Made by a program: the position numbers and the translations under genes. This document shows positions 18,225 to 26,676 of a stretch of 64,000 bases of DNA, in pieces. The stretch is from Pseudomonas protegens CHA0 (GTDB lineage: Bacteria > Pseudomonadota > Gammaproteobacteria > Pseudomonadales > Pseudomonadaceae). The stretch is from contig NC_021237.1 in the NCBI RefSeq assembly GCF_000397205.1, positions 3,907,001 through 3,971,000 of the forward strand. Reading direction: 5' to 3'. Every line of letters begins with the position of its first letter. The stretch's first letter is position 1. The notes below the pieces were generated by a model. It saw only the letters and a program-made list of their open reading frames with translations. It ran no database searches and was not told where the DNA came from.

Positions 18225-19673
18225 TCAGATCGGGTAGTGCCGCGGGCCGTTCTGCAAGGTGACCCAGCGCAATTGGGTGAAGTGTTCGATCGAGGCCTTG
18301 GCGCCAAAACTGCCGTAGCCGCTGGACTTGACGCCGCCAAACGGCATCTGCGCCTCGTCATGCACGGTGGGCCCGTTGATATGGCAGATACCCGACTCGA
18401 CCCGTTGCGCCAGGGCCAGGGCCCGCCCGATGTCGCGGCTGAAAATCGCCGCCGACAGGCCGAACTCGGAATCGTTGGCCAAGCGCAACAGTTCTTCATC
18501 ACCGCTGCCGCGCAATACCACCGCCACCGGGCCGAAGGACTCCTCGCGGTACAGGCGCATGGCGTCGGTGACGCCGTCGAGCAGGGTCGGCTGCAGAATG
18601 CTGCCGTCCAGTTGCCCGCCGACCACCCGCCGCGCGCCCTGCTCCAGGGCATCGTCGATCAGCGCCCGGATGCGCGTGCCAGCGCTGGCATCCACCAGCG
18701 AACCGAGCACCGAGTCCGCGGCCGCCGGGTCGCCGGCACGCAGGCTCTCGACCTTGGCCGCCAGCTTGGCGACGAAGGCATCGGCCACCTTGGCATCGAC
18801 GATCAGGCGCTCGGTGGACATGCAGATCTGCCCCTGGTTGAAGTAGGCGCCAAACGCCGCGGCCGCGACAGCCGCATCCAGGTCGGCGTCGTCCAGCACC
18901 AGCAGCGGCGCCTTGCCGCCCAGCTCCAGCAGGGCCGGCTTGAGGTGGCGCGCCGCAAGCTCGCCGACAATCCGCCCGACATGGGTCGAACCGGTGAAGT
19001 TGACCCGGCGCACCGCCGGGTTGGCGATCAGGCGCTCGACAATCGCCGCGGCATCGGCCGGGGCATTGCTGATGACGTTGACCACGCCATCGCCCAGGCC
19101 GGCGTCCTGCAGCACCTGGCCGATCAGGCGATGAGCCGCCGGGCTCAGTTCGGACGCCTTGAGCACCACGCTGTTGCCGCAGGCCAGGGGCATGGCGATG
19201 GCCCGGGTGGCGAGAATCACCGGGGCGTTCCATGGCGCGATGCCCAGCACCACGCCGCAGGGTTGGCGCAGGGCCATGGCGAAACTGCCCGGGACATCCG
19301 AAGGGATGACTTCACCGGTGATCTGGGTGGTCATCGATGCCGCTTCACGCAGCATGTTGGCCGCCAGGCGCACGTTGAAGCCGTACCAGTTGGCCATGGC
19401 CCCGGTCTCGCCGGCGGCGGCAATGAATTCGCCGCTGCGGGCCTGCAATTGCTCGGCGGCCCTGAGCAGACGACTGCGGCGTTCGTTGGGGGCCAGGGCC
19501 GCCCAGGCGGGGAATGCGGCCTGGGCCGCGGCCACGGCGGCGTCGGCATCGTCCAGGGTCGCGGCGGCCACGCGCGAAACCACAGCGCCGGTCACCGGGT
19601 TGCGGCGTTCGAAGGTTCGACCGTCGCCGGCGGGGCGCGACTGGCCACCAATCAGCAGGGGCACGTCCAGCAT
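18225..19673 (-). CDS. vdh: Vanillin dehydrogenase
   Basis: NAD-dependent aldehyde dehydrogenase of 482 residues, the size of P. putida Vdh. It oxidises vanillin released by Ech to vanillate, which VanAB then demethylates. The PWNAP motif, ELGGKAP with the general-base Glu, and GQICMSTER with the nucleophilic Cys are all present. AGAGGA sits 7 bp before the ATG at 19673. The leader has a near-match to the Crc/Hfq motif (AACAAGAG). It lies between ech and fcs on the same strand. The second, distinct aldehyde dehydrogenase at 4696-6171 is probably for another aromatic aldehyde. Confidence 0.92.
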   Translation of the reverse strand: MLDVPLLIGGQSRPAGDGRTFERRNPVTGAVVSRVAAATLDDADAAVAAAQAAFPAWAALAPNERRSRLLRAAEQLQARSGEFIAAAGETGAMANWYGFNVRLAANMLREAASMTTQITGEVIPSDVPGSFAMALRQPCGVVLGIAPWNAPVILATRAIAMPLACGNSVVLKASELSPAAHRLIGQVLQDAGLGDGVVNVISNAPADAAAIVERLIANPAVRRVNFTGSTHVGRIVGELAARHLKPALLELGGKAPLLVLDDADLDAAVAAAAFGAYFNQGQICMSTERLIVDAKVADAFVAKLAAKVESLRAGDPAAADSVLGSLVDASAGTRIRALIDDALEQGARRVVGGQLDGSILQPTLLDGVTDAMRLYREESFGPVAVVLRGSGDEELLRLANDSEFGLSAAIFSRDIGRALALAQRVESGICHINGPTVHDEAQMPFGGVKSSGYGSFGAKASIEHFTQLRWVTLQNGPRHYPI

Positions 19674-19778
19674 GGTGATTCCTCTTGTTGTCTTTGTCGG
19701 GAATACAGCGCAGCGGTGCAACAGTAATACCAGGGGCATGGCGAACAGCGGGATGCGCCCGCCGTTCGCCGGCCGGGC

Positions 19779-20609
19779 TCAGCGTTTATACGCCTGCAGG
19801 CCGGGCTTGATGCTCTTGTCGTCGAGGAACTGCTTCATGCCCTGCTCGCGGCCGCCTTCGGTGTCCAAAAGGCGCGACTGATCGAGCTTGGCGTACAGGT
19901 AGTCTTCGTTCTGCTCCCAGGTCAGCTCGCGGCAACGCTTGAAGCCATGCTTGGCGGCACGCAGCACCACCGGGTTTTTCTCCAGCAGGTTGCGCGCCAG
20001 CTCGATCGTGACTTCACGCAGTTGCGCCAGGGGCACGCTGTCGTTGACCAGGCCCATTTCTGCAGCTTTCTGCCCGCCGAAAGTCTTGCCGGTCATGATG
20101 TAGTACAGCGACTGGCGGTGACCGACGGTGTCGGCCATGGCCTTGCTCACCAGGTTACCCGGCGGGATGCCCCAGTTGATTTCCGAGAGGCCGAAGGTCG
20201 CCTCGTCGGCGCAGATCGCCAGATCGCACGCCACCAGCGGGCTGAAGCCGCCGCCGAAGCACCAGCCGTTGACCATGGCGATGGTCGGCTTGGCGTACAT
20301 GCGCAGCAGTTTCCACTGCCACTGGGAGGCTTCGCGGCGGATTTTTTCCTGAAGGATCTCCGGCCCGGCATCCACCTCGCGGAAGTATTCCTTGAGGTCC
20401 ATGCCGGCGGTCCAGGCCTCGCCGGCGCCGGTCAGCACCAGCACGCCGGCGGCCGGGTCCTGCTCCAGGGTTTCCAGCACGTCGATCATTTCCCGGTTCA
20501 GGGTCGGGCTCATGGCGTTGCGTTTTTCCGGGCGATTGAGAATGACCCAGGCAATGCCTTCTTCGATTTCGACCTTGACCGTTGTCCAGCGACCTTCGTA
20601 GTTGCTCAT
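19779..20609 (-). CDS. ech: Feruloyl-CoA hydratase/lyase (HCHL)
   Basis: Crotonase-family enzyme that hydrates feruloyl-CoA and cleaves the product to vanillin and acetyl-CoA. The 276 residues match the P. fluorescens HCHL in length and almost throughout in sequence as remembered. The known active-site residues Ser123, Glu143 and Tyr239 fall at exactly those positions. It is the first gene of the minus-strand ferulate run and is divergent from a MarR regulator. A TTGACA -35 (20669-20674) overlaps a MarR-type inverted repeat upstream. Assignment is firm. Confidence 0.96.
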   Translation of the reverse strand: MSNYEGRWTTVKVEIEEGIAWVILNRPEKRNAMSPTLNREMIDVLETLEQDPAAGVLVLTGAGEAWTAGMDLKEYFREVDAGPEILQEKIRREASQWQWKLLRMYAKPTIAMVNGWCFGGGFSPLVACDLAICADEATFGLSEINWGIPPGNLVSKAMADTVGHRQSLYYIMTGKTFGGQKAAEMGLVNDSVPLAQLREVTIELARNLLEKNPVVLRAAKHGFKRCRELTWEQNEDYLYAKLDQSRLLDTEGGREQGMKQFLDDKSIKPGLQAYKR

Positions 20610-20645
20610 GGCGATGCTCTCTTGTTCTGGTTTGAAGATGGGTCG

Positions 20646-20681
20646 AAATTAAACCGCAGAATTAGTTATGTCAATTAACTA
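20646..20681 (-). promoter_or_regulatory. ech promoter with overlapping MarR-type operator
   Basis: TTGACA (20669-20674, minus strand) is followed after 17 bp by TAATTT. TAGTT (20663-20667) and AACTA (20677-20681) form an inverted repeat with a 9-bp spacer over the -35. This would let the divergent MarR protein block ech transcription until hydroxycinnamoyl-CoA is made. The rest of the 20610-20816 gap shows no gene. Confidence 0.5.
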
Positions 20682-20816
20682 TTAATATGATTAACCATTT
20701 TCCTTCGCCCTGGAAAAATCCTTCTGCAACGCCTGCAAACACAGGCAAACGTAGCTATCAGCGGCTGACCCCGGCAAACTGGATAGCCTTGTTAACCGAC
20801 CCAGGATGTTTTTGTC

Positions 20817-21305
20817 ATGGCCAAGCCCGCTCCCCTCGCCGACCCGCGCGAGGCCCCACCCGCCAACGCCGAGGTACAGGCGCCGCTGGATTCGGCACTG
20901 GACGAACTGATTGGCTACGCCATGCGTCGCGCCCAACTCAAGCTGTTCCAGAACCTGATCGGCCGGCTCTCGGCCCACGACCTGCGCCCCGCGCAGTTCT
21001 CGGCCCTGGCGATCATCGACAGCAACCCGGGGCTGATGCAGGCCGACCTGGCTCGCGCCCTAGCCATCGAGCCGCCGCAAGTGGTGCCCCTGCTCAATAA
21101 ACTGGAAAGCCGCGCGCTGGCGGTGCGGGTGCGCTGCAAGCCGGACAAGCGCTCTTACGGGATTTTTCTGAGCAAGACCGGCGAAACCCTGCTCAAGGAG
21201 CTCAAGCAGATCGCCGCGCAAAGCGACGTCGACGCCACCTCGGCCTTGAGCGCCGGGGAGCGCGAAGAGCTGCTGCGCCTGCTGAAGAAGGTGTACCAGG
21301 ACTGA
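20817..21305 (+). CDS. ferR: MarR-family regulator of the ferulate operon (FerR type)
   Basis: A 162-residue MarR regulator with a winged helix-turn-helix (about residues 70-125; QADLARALAIEPPQVVPLLNKLE and the wing KPDKRSYGIFLS). It is divergent from ech. FerC/FerR and CouR-type MarR proteins at hydroxycinnamate loci bind hydroxycinnamoyl-CoA thioesters and release their operators, so the same logic is expected here. The N-terminal 25 residues are Pro/Ala-rich and probably disordered. The gene symbol is by context and the family is certain. Confidence 0.82.
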   Translation: MAKPAPLADPREAPPANAEVQAPLDSALDELIGYAMRRAQLKLFQNLIGRLSAHDLRPAQFSALAIIDSNPGLMQADLARALAIEPPQVVPLLNKLESRALAVRVRCKPDKRSYGIFLSKTGETLLKELKQIAAQSDVDATSALSAGEREELLRLLKKVYQD

Positions 21306-21312
21306 ACCCAAG

Positions 21313-21333
21313 GTGCCGGCACAGGGCCGGCAC
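21313..21333. terminator. Hairpin between convergent ferR and oprD-type genes
   Basis: GTGCCGGC and GCCGGCAC form an 8-bp stem with a 5-base loop 8 bp past the ferR stop. No clear T-run follows on either strand, so termination is only suggested by position. Confidence 0.35.
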
Positions 21334-21359
21334 GCTGACGCAGCAAGGCGCTTGCGGGC

Positions 21360-22682
21360 CTACCAGATCGGCAAGGTGTAGAGCACCAGGAAGCGGGTCT
21401 GGTTTTCATCGCGGAACGCTGCGCCCGCCGGGAAATCATTGCGATAGATCGACTTGCGCGCCACCAGCCCGAGGTTCTTCAACGGGCCGCTCTGCAGCAC
21501 GTACCCCAACTCCATTTGAAACTCGCGCTCCTTGCGCTCACTGGCATTGAACGCCGACAGCTCGATATTGCCGCCACGCACGTAACGCAGCCGACTCTTG
21601 AGCCCGGGCACACCGGCGGCGGCAAAGTCATAGTCGTAGATGGCTTGCCAGGTGCGCTCCTTGGCATTGAGAAAGTCCGAACTCATGGTCAGCTCGCTCA
21701 TGCCCATCAACTCGGTGCCGGAGATGTAGGGCGTGGCCGTGTCGCCGCTGGAATGCATGTAGCCCAGGCTCACCCGGTGCCCGCCGAACTTGTAGCCAAA
21801 CAGCGCCGAGAGGTTGCGGTTGTCGACCCGGCCGGCCTTGGCACTGCCGTCTTCCCGGCTGAAAAAACTGCGCAGGTCGCTGCTCAGCACGCCATCGCCC
21901 AGGGGCAGGTTGTGCAGCAGGGCCAGAGTGTCCTGCTGGTAGAGGTCGGCCACCTGCGCGTGATAGGCGCGCAGGCTGAGGTCCTTGTTGACCTGGTAGT
22001 CGCCCCCCAGGTACGCCAGGTGCGAGGTGCTGGCCGTGGCATTGAAACGCCGGTTGGGCGAGGCAATGGTCATGGCCTGGTAGTCAGTGGAGTCGCGCTT
22101 GCTGATGCGGTCGATGTAGCCGGTGTTGAGGGTCAGGCCGTCGATATCCCTGGAACTCAGGGTGGTGCCACGAAAGGTCTGCGGCAGCAGGCGCGACGGG
22201 CTGGCAAAGGCAAACGGCAGGAAGATCGAGACATCGCCGGTCTTCACCGTGGTCTGGGCAAAGCGCAGTTTGGCGGTGGGCGCCAGCCGCGAGTATTCAT
22301 CGGCGGCGCGCTTGTCGCTGGCCGACACCGGCAGCAGTTCGGTGCCGCTGCGGTCCGGCGAGGAATCGAGCTTGACCCCCAGCAGCCCGCGCACATCCAG
22401 GCCGAAACCGACGCTGCCCTCGGTGAACCCCGACTCCATGTTCATGATGAAACCCTGCGCCCATTCCCGCGCGGCGGTCTTCGCCCCATCGTCCTTGTAG
22501 TCGCGATCCAGGTAGTAATTGCGCAGGGTCAGGGTGCCGTGGCTGTCGTCGATAAAACCCGCCGCCCAGAGTGGGCCAGGCAACAGGCTCAAGCCCAGCA
22601 AGGCCAGAGCCAGCCGCGTGGGGCGACTGGGCACACAGGAAGCTGACGCCGCAGCAACGGCGTTGGTGGGGATATTTGGCAT
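21360..22682 (-). CDS. OprD-family porin of the ferulate locus
   Basis: OprD/Occ-type outer-membrane porin of 440 residues. A long N-region and hydrophobic core end at LWA before AGFIDDSHGTL, followed by the family pattern LRNYYLDRDY and EWAQGF. The final strand ends YTLPIW, an aromatic C-terminus suited to outer-membrane insertion. The ATG at 22682 has only a weak ribosome site. A strong A-rich Crc/Hfq motif (22702-22709) lies 20 bp upstream. It converges with ferR and is divergent from an aromatic-acid transporter, so entry of ferulate or other hydroxycinnamates is the likely task. Confidence 0.87.
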   Translation of the reverse strand: MPNIPTNAVAAASASCVPSRPTRLALALLGLSLLPGPLWAAGFIDDSHGTLTLRNYYLDRDYKDDGAKTAAREWAQGFIMNMESGFTEGSVGFGLDVRGLLGVKLDSSPDRSGTELLPVSASDKRAADEYSRLAPTAKLRFAQTTVKTGDVSIFLPFAFASPSRLLPQTFRGTTLSSRDIDGLTLNTGYIDRISKRDSTDYQAMTIASPNRRFNATASTSHLAYLGGDYQVNKDLSLRAYHAQVADLYQQDTLALLHNLPLGDGVLSSDLRSFFSREDGSAKAGRVDNRNLSALFGYKFGGHRVSLGYMHSSGDTATPYISGTELMGMSELTMSSDFLNAKERTWQAIYDYDFAAAGVPGLKSRLRYVRGGNIELSAFNASERKEREFQMELGYVLQSGPLKNLGLVARKSIYRNDFPAGAAFRDENQTRFLVLYTLPIW

Positions 22683-23014
22683 GTCCGATGTCCATTTTTT
22701 GTTGTTGTTTTAGGTGTCGAGCGAGGGCCTGGCAGCCGACGTCGCGGACAGAGAATGGAAACAGCCCAAGCCTTACGTCAATCACAAACGACCGATAATC
22801 GAACATTAATATTATTATCTATTTTTTAAAAAAATCCTCAGTGTCAGTTTATATATCTGATTTAAATCACATTATTTGCATTTATTGTCCGAAATTAAGG
22901 CGCTATTCATTTTTTAGTTATCTTTGTTATCTTAATCACCAGCCACCAGCGCCGGCGCATTCAGGCTCGGCGTCCGGCTGGTCACCACAACAAAAACAAC
23001 AATGAGGTTTGCCC
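22683..23014. promoter_or_regulatory. Divergent porin/transporter control region
   Basis: This 332-bp gap is markedly A/T-rich between about 22800 and 22935, unlike its surroundings. It holds Crc/Hfq motifs on both sides: AACAACAA on the minus strand at 22702-22709, and AACAAAAACAACAA on the plus strand at 22989-23002. It also has a PcaR-like site at 22790-22804 (minus strand GTTCGATTATCGGTC, 12 of 15). No coding frame is credible here. The A/T-rich tract probably contains both promoters and perhaps binding sites for further regulators. Confidence 0.55.
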
Positions 23015-24226
23015 ATGGACAGTCCATCGCGTCGTTCGACGCTGACCATCGCTTTGTGTTTTATCGTTGCGCTGATCGAGGGGTTCGATCTGCAAGCGGC
23101 CGGCACCGCCGCTGCCGGATTGCGCCAGAGCTTCGCCCTGGACCCGAAGATGATGGGCTGGGTGTTCAGCGTCGGGATCATCGGCCTGCTGCCCGGGGCG
23201 TTCTTCGGCGGCTGGGTCGCCGACCGTATCGGGCGCAAGAAGATCCTGGTCGGCGCGGTGCTGCTGTTCGGCCTGTTCTCGCTATGCACGGCCTACGTCG
23301 AGAGTTATTCGAGCCTGCTGCTGGTGCGCTTCATGACCGGCCTCGGCCTGGGCGCGGCGCTGCCCAACCTGATCGCCCTATGCGCCGAAGCGGTGAGCGA
23401 GCAACGTCGGGGCACCGCCATCAGCGTCATGTACTGCGGCGTGCCCCTGGGCGGCGCGCTGGCAGCGGTGGTGGCGATGTTCTCCAGCGAACATTGGCAG
23501 ACCACTTTTATCATCGGCGGCCTGGTACCACTGCTGGTGGTGCCGCTGATGGCCTGGCTGCTGCCGGAATCCAGCGCCTTTCGCCAACACACTACCAGTG
23601 CCGGCACCCGCCGTGCCTCCACGACCCAGGCGCTGTTCGGCGAAGGTCGCGGGCGCACCACACTGGCCTTGTGGCTGAGTTATTTCTTCACCCTGACCGT
23701 GATGTACATGCTGCTCAACTGGCTGCCGTCACTGCTGCTCGAGCAAGGCTTTAGCAAACCCCAGGCGGGGCTGGTGCAGATGCTGTTCAACATAGGCGGC
23801 GCCCTTGGCTCGCTGCTCGGCGGCCTGCTGCTGGATCGCTGCAACGGGATCAAGGTGGTGCTGTTCGTGTACGCCGGGTTGCTGGCGGCGCTGGCCGGGG
23901 TCGGGCTGTCCGTGGGCATTGTTCCCATGACCGTGGCCGGTTTTGCTGCCGGGCTGTTCGTGATGGCCGCACAATTGGTGCTCTATGCCCTGGCGCCGCC
24001 CGCCTACCCGACCGCGGTGCGTGCCACCGGCGTCGGCGCTGCCGTGGCCATCGGCCGCCTGGGCTCGGTGGCCGGGCCCCTGGCCGCCGGGCAGATCCTC
24101 GCCGCCGGCGCCGGCACTGCGGGCGTGCTGCTGGCCACGTCCCCAGGGCTGGTCATCGCTGCGCTGTCGATCCTCACTGTCATCGCCCGGGCCAACGCCA
24201 CGCCTGAGCTCAAGCCGGCGCATTGA
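23015..24226 (+). CDS. MFS aromatic acid transporter (MhpT/AAHS type)
   Basis: Inner-membrane 12-helix permease of 403 residues. It has IEGFD in helix 1, the loop motif ADRIGRKK and PESSAF after helix 6, and resembles 3-(3-hydroxyphenyl)propionate-type transporters. The ATG at 23015, with GAGG 7 bp upstream, is preferred to a TTG two codons earlier. Three overlapping AANAANAA motifs lie immediately before the ribosome site, predicting strong catabolite repression. Its place beside ferR, ech and a divergent OprD porin points to ferulate or coumarate uptake. The precise substrate is inference. Confidence 0.87.
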   Translation: MDSPSRRSTLTIALCFIVALIEGFDLQAAGTAAAGLRQSFALDPKMMGWVFSVGIIGLLPGAFFGGWVADRIGRKKILVGAVLLFGLFSLCTAYVESYSSLLLVRFMTGLGLGAALPNLIALCAEAVSEQRRGTAISVMYCGVPLGGALAAVVAMFSSEHWQTTFIIGGLVPLLVVPLMAWLLPESSAFRQHTTSAGTRRASTTQALFGEGRGRTTLALWLSYFFTLTVMYMLLNWLPSLLLEQGFSKPQAGLVQMLFNIGGALGSLLGGLLLDRCNGIKVVLFVYAGLLAALAGVGLSVGIVPMTVAGFAAGLFVMAAQLVLYALAPPAYPTAVRATGVGAAVAIGRLGSVAGPLAAGQILAAGAGTAGVLLATSPGLVIAALSILTVIARANATPELKPAH

Positions 24227-24308
24227 GCCGAGGCGGCAATGCGGGCCAACGCCACACCTGGGCTGCGGCAACCCCGAGTCCAACCCGGGTGTCGCCGCGA
24301 TCAACGCC

Positions 24309-25316
24309 TCAGAACGTCAGGCAGATTTTCCCCAGGTGCGCGCCCGAGGCTTCATGGGCGAAGGCCTTGGCGATCTCGGCCAGGGGGAAGGTGCTGTCGA
24401 TGATCGGTTTGATGCCGGTGGCTTCCAGGCCCCGGACCATTTCGATCTGCTGCTGGCGGCTGCCGACGATCAGCCCCTGCAGGCGCTGTTGCCTGGCCAT
24501 CAGCGCCGCGGTCGGCACCGGTCCGGCCCAGCCGGTGAGCACGCCGATCAGGGCGATGTGCCCGCCAATGCGGCACGCGTTGATCGACTGCGGCAAGGTG
24601 CCCGGGCCACCGACTTCCACCACGTGATCGACGCCGCGGCCGCCGGTGAGCTTGAGCACTTCAGCGCCCCACTCGGGGTGGGTACGGTAGTTGAGGGTAT
24701 GGTCGGCCCCCAGCTCGCGCACCTTGGCCAGCTTGGCGTCCGAGGAGGAGGTGGCGATCACCGTGGCGCCCATGGCCTTGGCCAGTTGCAGGGCGAAGAT
24801 CGACACCCCGCCGGTGCCCAGCACCAGCACGGTTTCCCCGGCCTTGAGCGCGCCGTCCACCACCAGTGCGCGCCAGGCAGTCAGGCCGGCGGTGGTCAGG
24901 GTCGCCGCCTCGGCATGGCTGTAGCCCTTGGGCGCATGGGTGAACCAGTGGCTGGGCTGGATCACCACTTCACGGGCGTAACCGTCGACACCATCGCCCG
25001 GGGTGGTGCTGAAATCGGCGATCGCCGGGCCGCCATCGTGCCAATGGGGAAAGAAGCAGGACACCACCGCATCGCCCACCTTGAACTCGCTGACGCCCTC
25101 GCCCACCGCTTCCACGACCCCGGCGCCATCGGCCATGGGAATCCGCCCGTCGGCGGTGGGCAGCGCGCCGGTCACCACGGCGTAATCGTGGAAGTTCAAG
25201 GAACAGGCATGGATACGCACGCGGATCTGCCCGGCGCCGGGCTGGCCGGGGTCTGCCAGCTCCACGCGCTTCAGGTTGTCCAGGGATGCCGGCAGGCTGA
25301 GCTTGATGGCTTGCAT
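24309..25316 (-). CDS. Zinc-independent MDR-family oxidoreductase (quinone reductase-like)
   Basis: Medium-chain dehydrogenase/reductase of 335 residues. An N-terminal GroES-like domain (CSLNFHDYAV, ADGAGVV) lacks the usual GHE zinc-site pattern. A Rossmann domain with VLVLGTGGVSIFALQLAKAMG near residues 165-185 should bind NADPH. Such proteins reduce quinones or activated double bonds. The ATG at 25316 follows GGAG. It converges on the transporter and has no obvious pathway partner; the adjacent regulator/acetyltransferase gene is separated from it by a repeat element. Substrate unknown. Confidence 0.8.
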   Translation of the reverse strand: MQAIKLSLPASLDNLKRVELADPGQPGAGQIRVRIHACSLNFHDYAVVTGALPTADGRIPMADGAGVVEAVGEGVSEFKVGDAVVSCFFPHWHDGGPAIADFSTTPGDGVDGYAREVVIQPSHWFTHAPKGYSHAEAATLTTAGLTAWRALVVDGALKAGETVLVLGTGGVSIFALQLAKAMGATVIATSSSDAKLAKVRELGADHTLNYRTHPEWGAEVLKLTGGRGVDHVVEVGGPGTLPQSINACRIGGHIALIGVLTGWAGPVPTAALMARQQRLQGLIVGSRQQQIEMVRGLEATGIKPIIDSTFPLAEIAKAFAHEASGAHLGKICLTF

Positions 25317-25379
25317 GGGATGCTTCTCCACAGATCGATAATCATCAGGGGGCTAACCCTACCACCAATACCGGCTATC

Positions 25380-25522
25380 TGTAGCCGCTGCACAAGGCTG
25401 CACAAGGCTGCGAACGGCTTGGGCGGCATTCCGACGCAGCAGACGCAGGTTTTCAGGGCCGCCACAGGCTCGGCTCGGGGCCGCCAAGCAAGGCCCTGCG
25501 GGCCTTTGCGCAGCTTCGCGGG
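25380..25522. repeat. 152-bp-family repeat, copy C (inverted, degraded)
   Basis: Begins TGTAGCCGCTG and runs through GGCTGCGAACGGCTTGGGCG, ATTCCGACGCAGCAGACGCAG and CTTTGCGCAGC, which is the reverse complement of copy A (3161-3312). The right end is diverged and lies against the stop codon of the MarR-GNAT gene. A short tandem duplication of CACAAGGCTG occurs near the left end. Confidence 0.65.
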
Positions 25523-25523
25523 C

Positions 25524-26495
25524 TCAGCGGATGGTGTCACGCTCCGCCACCCTTGCTCGCACAAAACACTGCTCGGTCACTGGCGCGCCCCATTGCTCGC
25601 CCTCTTGCTCCTGCACCAGCACAAAGCCCTGTTCCTCATATAACGCGCGCGCCGCATCCAGGCCCTTGAAGGTCCACAGCCGGGTGACGGCAAAACCCCA
25701 CTGGTCACAAAAGCCCAGGGCCTCGGCCAGCAGCCGCCGGCCCAGCCCTTGGCCGCGGGCGGCCTCATCGAGAATGAAGCAACGCAGGAGCGCCTCGCCG
25801 CCCTCGCCCTCCCCATCAATGGCGATGGAACCGACAATCCGTTCCCCCTGCAGCGCCACCCAGACTTCATTGCGCGGGTTGTGCAAACGCCCCATCAATT
25901 CGGCCATGTCCCGCGCCACCAGGCTTTCGAAGGGCTGGCCGAAACCCGCCAGATCCGCGTAGTAACGGGCGTGCATTTCGGCGATGCGGCCAATCACTCC
26001 GGGCCGGTAGCCACGGGCGATGGAGCAGCGCTCGGGCGGCTCGGGCACGTCTCCCAGCCGCACCGCACGCAATGCCCGGGCGTAGTCGGCGATGCCCGCA
26101 CAGGCGCTGCGCTGCTGTGCCGGGCTCAGGTGGGCCAGGGCCGCGGCCACCTGGGCCTGGGCGAAACGGTCGATGCCGGCCAGGGTCTGGCGCCCCCGGG
26201 CGCTGAGCTGCAGCTTCTTGGAGCGGGCGTCCTGGTCATGGGCCTGCTCGCTGATCTCGCCGGCGTCCACCAGCTTGCGCACCAGGCGGCTGACGCTGGA
26301 TTTCTCCAGGCCCAGCAGGGTCACCAGGTCACCGGCGGTCAGGGCATTGCCCTGGCCGATCTCCAGCAGTGCGTGCACCGCCGAGGGTGGGTAGTCGGTG
26401 GCGGCCAGGGTGGCCTGCATGAAGCCCAGCTCGCGGACCATCTGCCGGGAGGCCTGGCGCAGTGATGGGATAAGGGAAGCGGATGAACTCGGCAT
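25524..26495 (-). CDS. MarR-GNAT fusion: regulator with acetyltransferase domain
   Basis: A 323-residue two-domain protein. Residues about 1-145 are a MarR winged HTH (GDLVTLLGLEKSSVSRLVRKL; wing DQDARSKKLQLS). Residues about 165-310 are a GNAT acetyltransferase with the acetyl-CoA loop RGQGLGRRLL. Such fusions are widespread, and their acetylation substrates are mostly unknown. The ATG at 26495 follows GAGG. The imperfect inverted repeat GTTGTAACTTGCAAC at 26524-26538 just upstream looks like an autoregulatory operator. It is transcribed toward the quinone-reductase-like gene, but a repeat element separates them. Confidence 0.85.
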   Translation of the reverse strand: MPSSSASLIPSLRQASRQMVRELGFMQATLAATDYPPSAVHALLEIGQGNALTAGDLVTLLGLEKSSVSRLVRKLVDAGEISEQAHDQDARSKKLQLSARGRQTLAGIDRFAQAQVAAALAHLSPAQQRSACAGIADYARALRAVRLGDVPEPPERCSIARGYRPGVIGRIAEMHARYYADLAGFGQPFESLVARDMAELMGRLHNPRNEVWVALQGERIVGSIAIDGEGEGGEALLRCFILDEAARGQGLGRRLLAEALGFCDQWGFAVTRLWTFKGLDAARALYEEQGFVLVQEQEGEQWGAPVTEQCFVRARVAERDTIR

Positions 26496-26523
26496 GGGCG
26501 TGACCTCGCAAGTGAGGCATTTA

Positions 26524-26538
26524 GTTGTAACTTGCAAC
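26524..26538. promoter_or_regulatory. Candidate MarR autoregulatory operator
   Basis: GTTGTAACTTGCAAC is an inverted repeat (arms GTTG/CAAC, inner TAA/TTG imperfect) 29 bp upstream of the MarR-GNAT start. Position and symmetry are typical of MarR self-repression. Confidence 0.4.
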
Positions 26539-26615
26539 CAATTAAACCTCAACCCTGCTCACTTTTCCGAGTGACAGTCAGCCCTGGTGAACGGCAATAA
26601 AAACTCAAGCACTCA

Positions 26616-26634
26616 CTAATGAGAAGCATTACCA
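26616..26634. promoter_or_regulatory. Fur box upstream of the ECF sigma gene
   Basis: The inner sequence AATGAGAAGCATTA (26618-26631) matches 12 of 14 positions of the Fur box core AATGATAATCATTA and is nearly palindromic. It lies about 45 bp upstream of the sigma factor start, predicting iron repression of the signalling system. Confidence 0.65.
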
Positions 26635-26676
26635 TAAACGCCCATTTCACCCACCTCGACCCCGGAACCCTTATCG

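Noticed and set aside
16683..19727. Plus-strand open frame of about 1,000 codons opposite fcs and vdh
   Set aside because: It is antisense to two confidently assigned genes, has low-complexity Gly/Arg/Gln-rich composition typical of GC-rich reverse frames, and has no domain.
25380..25523. Extension of the MarR-GNAT or quinone reductase gene into the repeat
   Set aside because: Both genes have complete C-termini or N-termini by family comparison outside the repeat.
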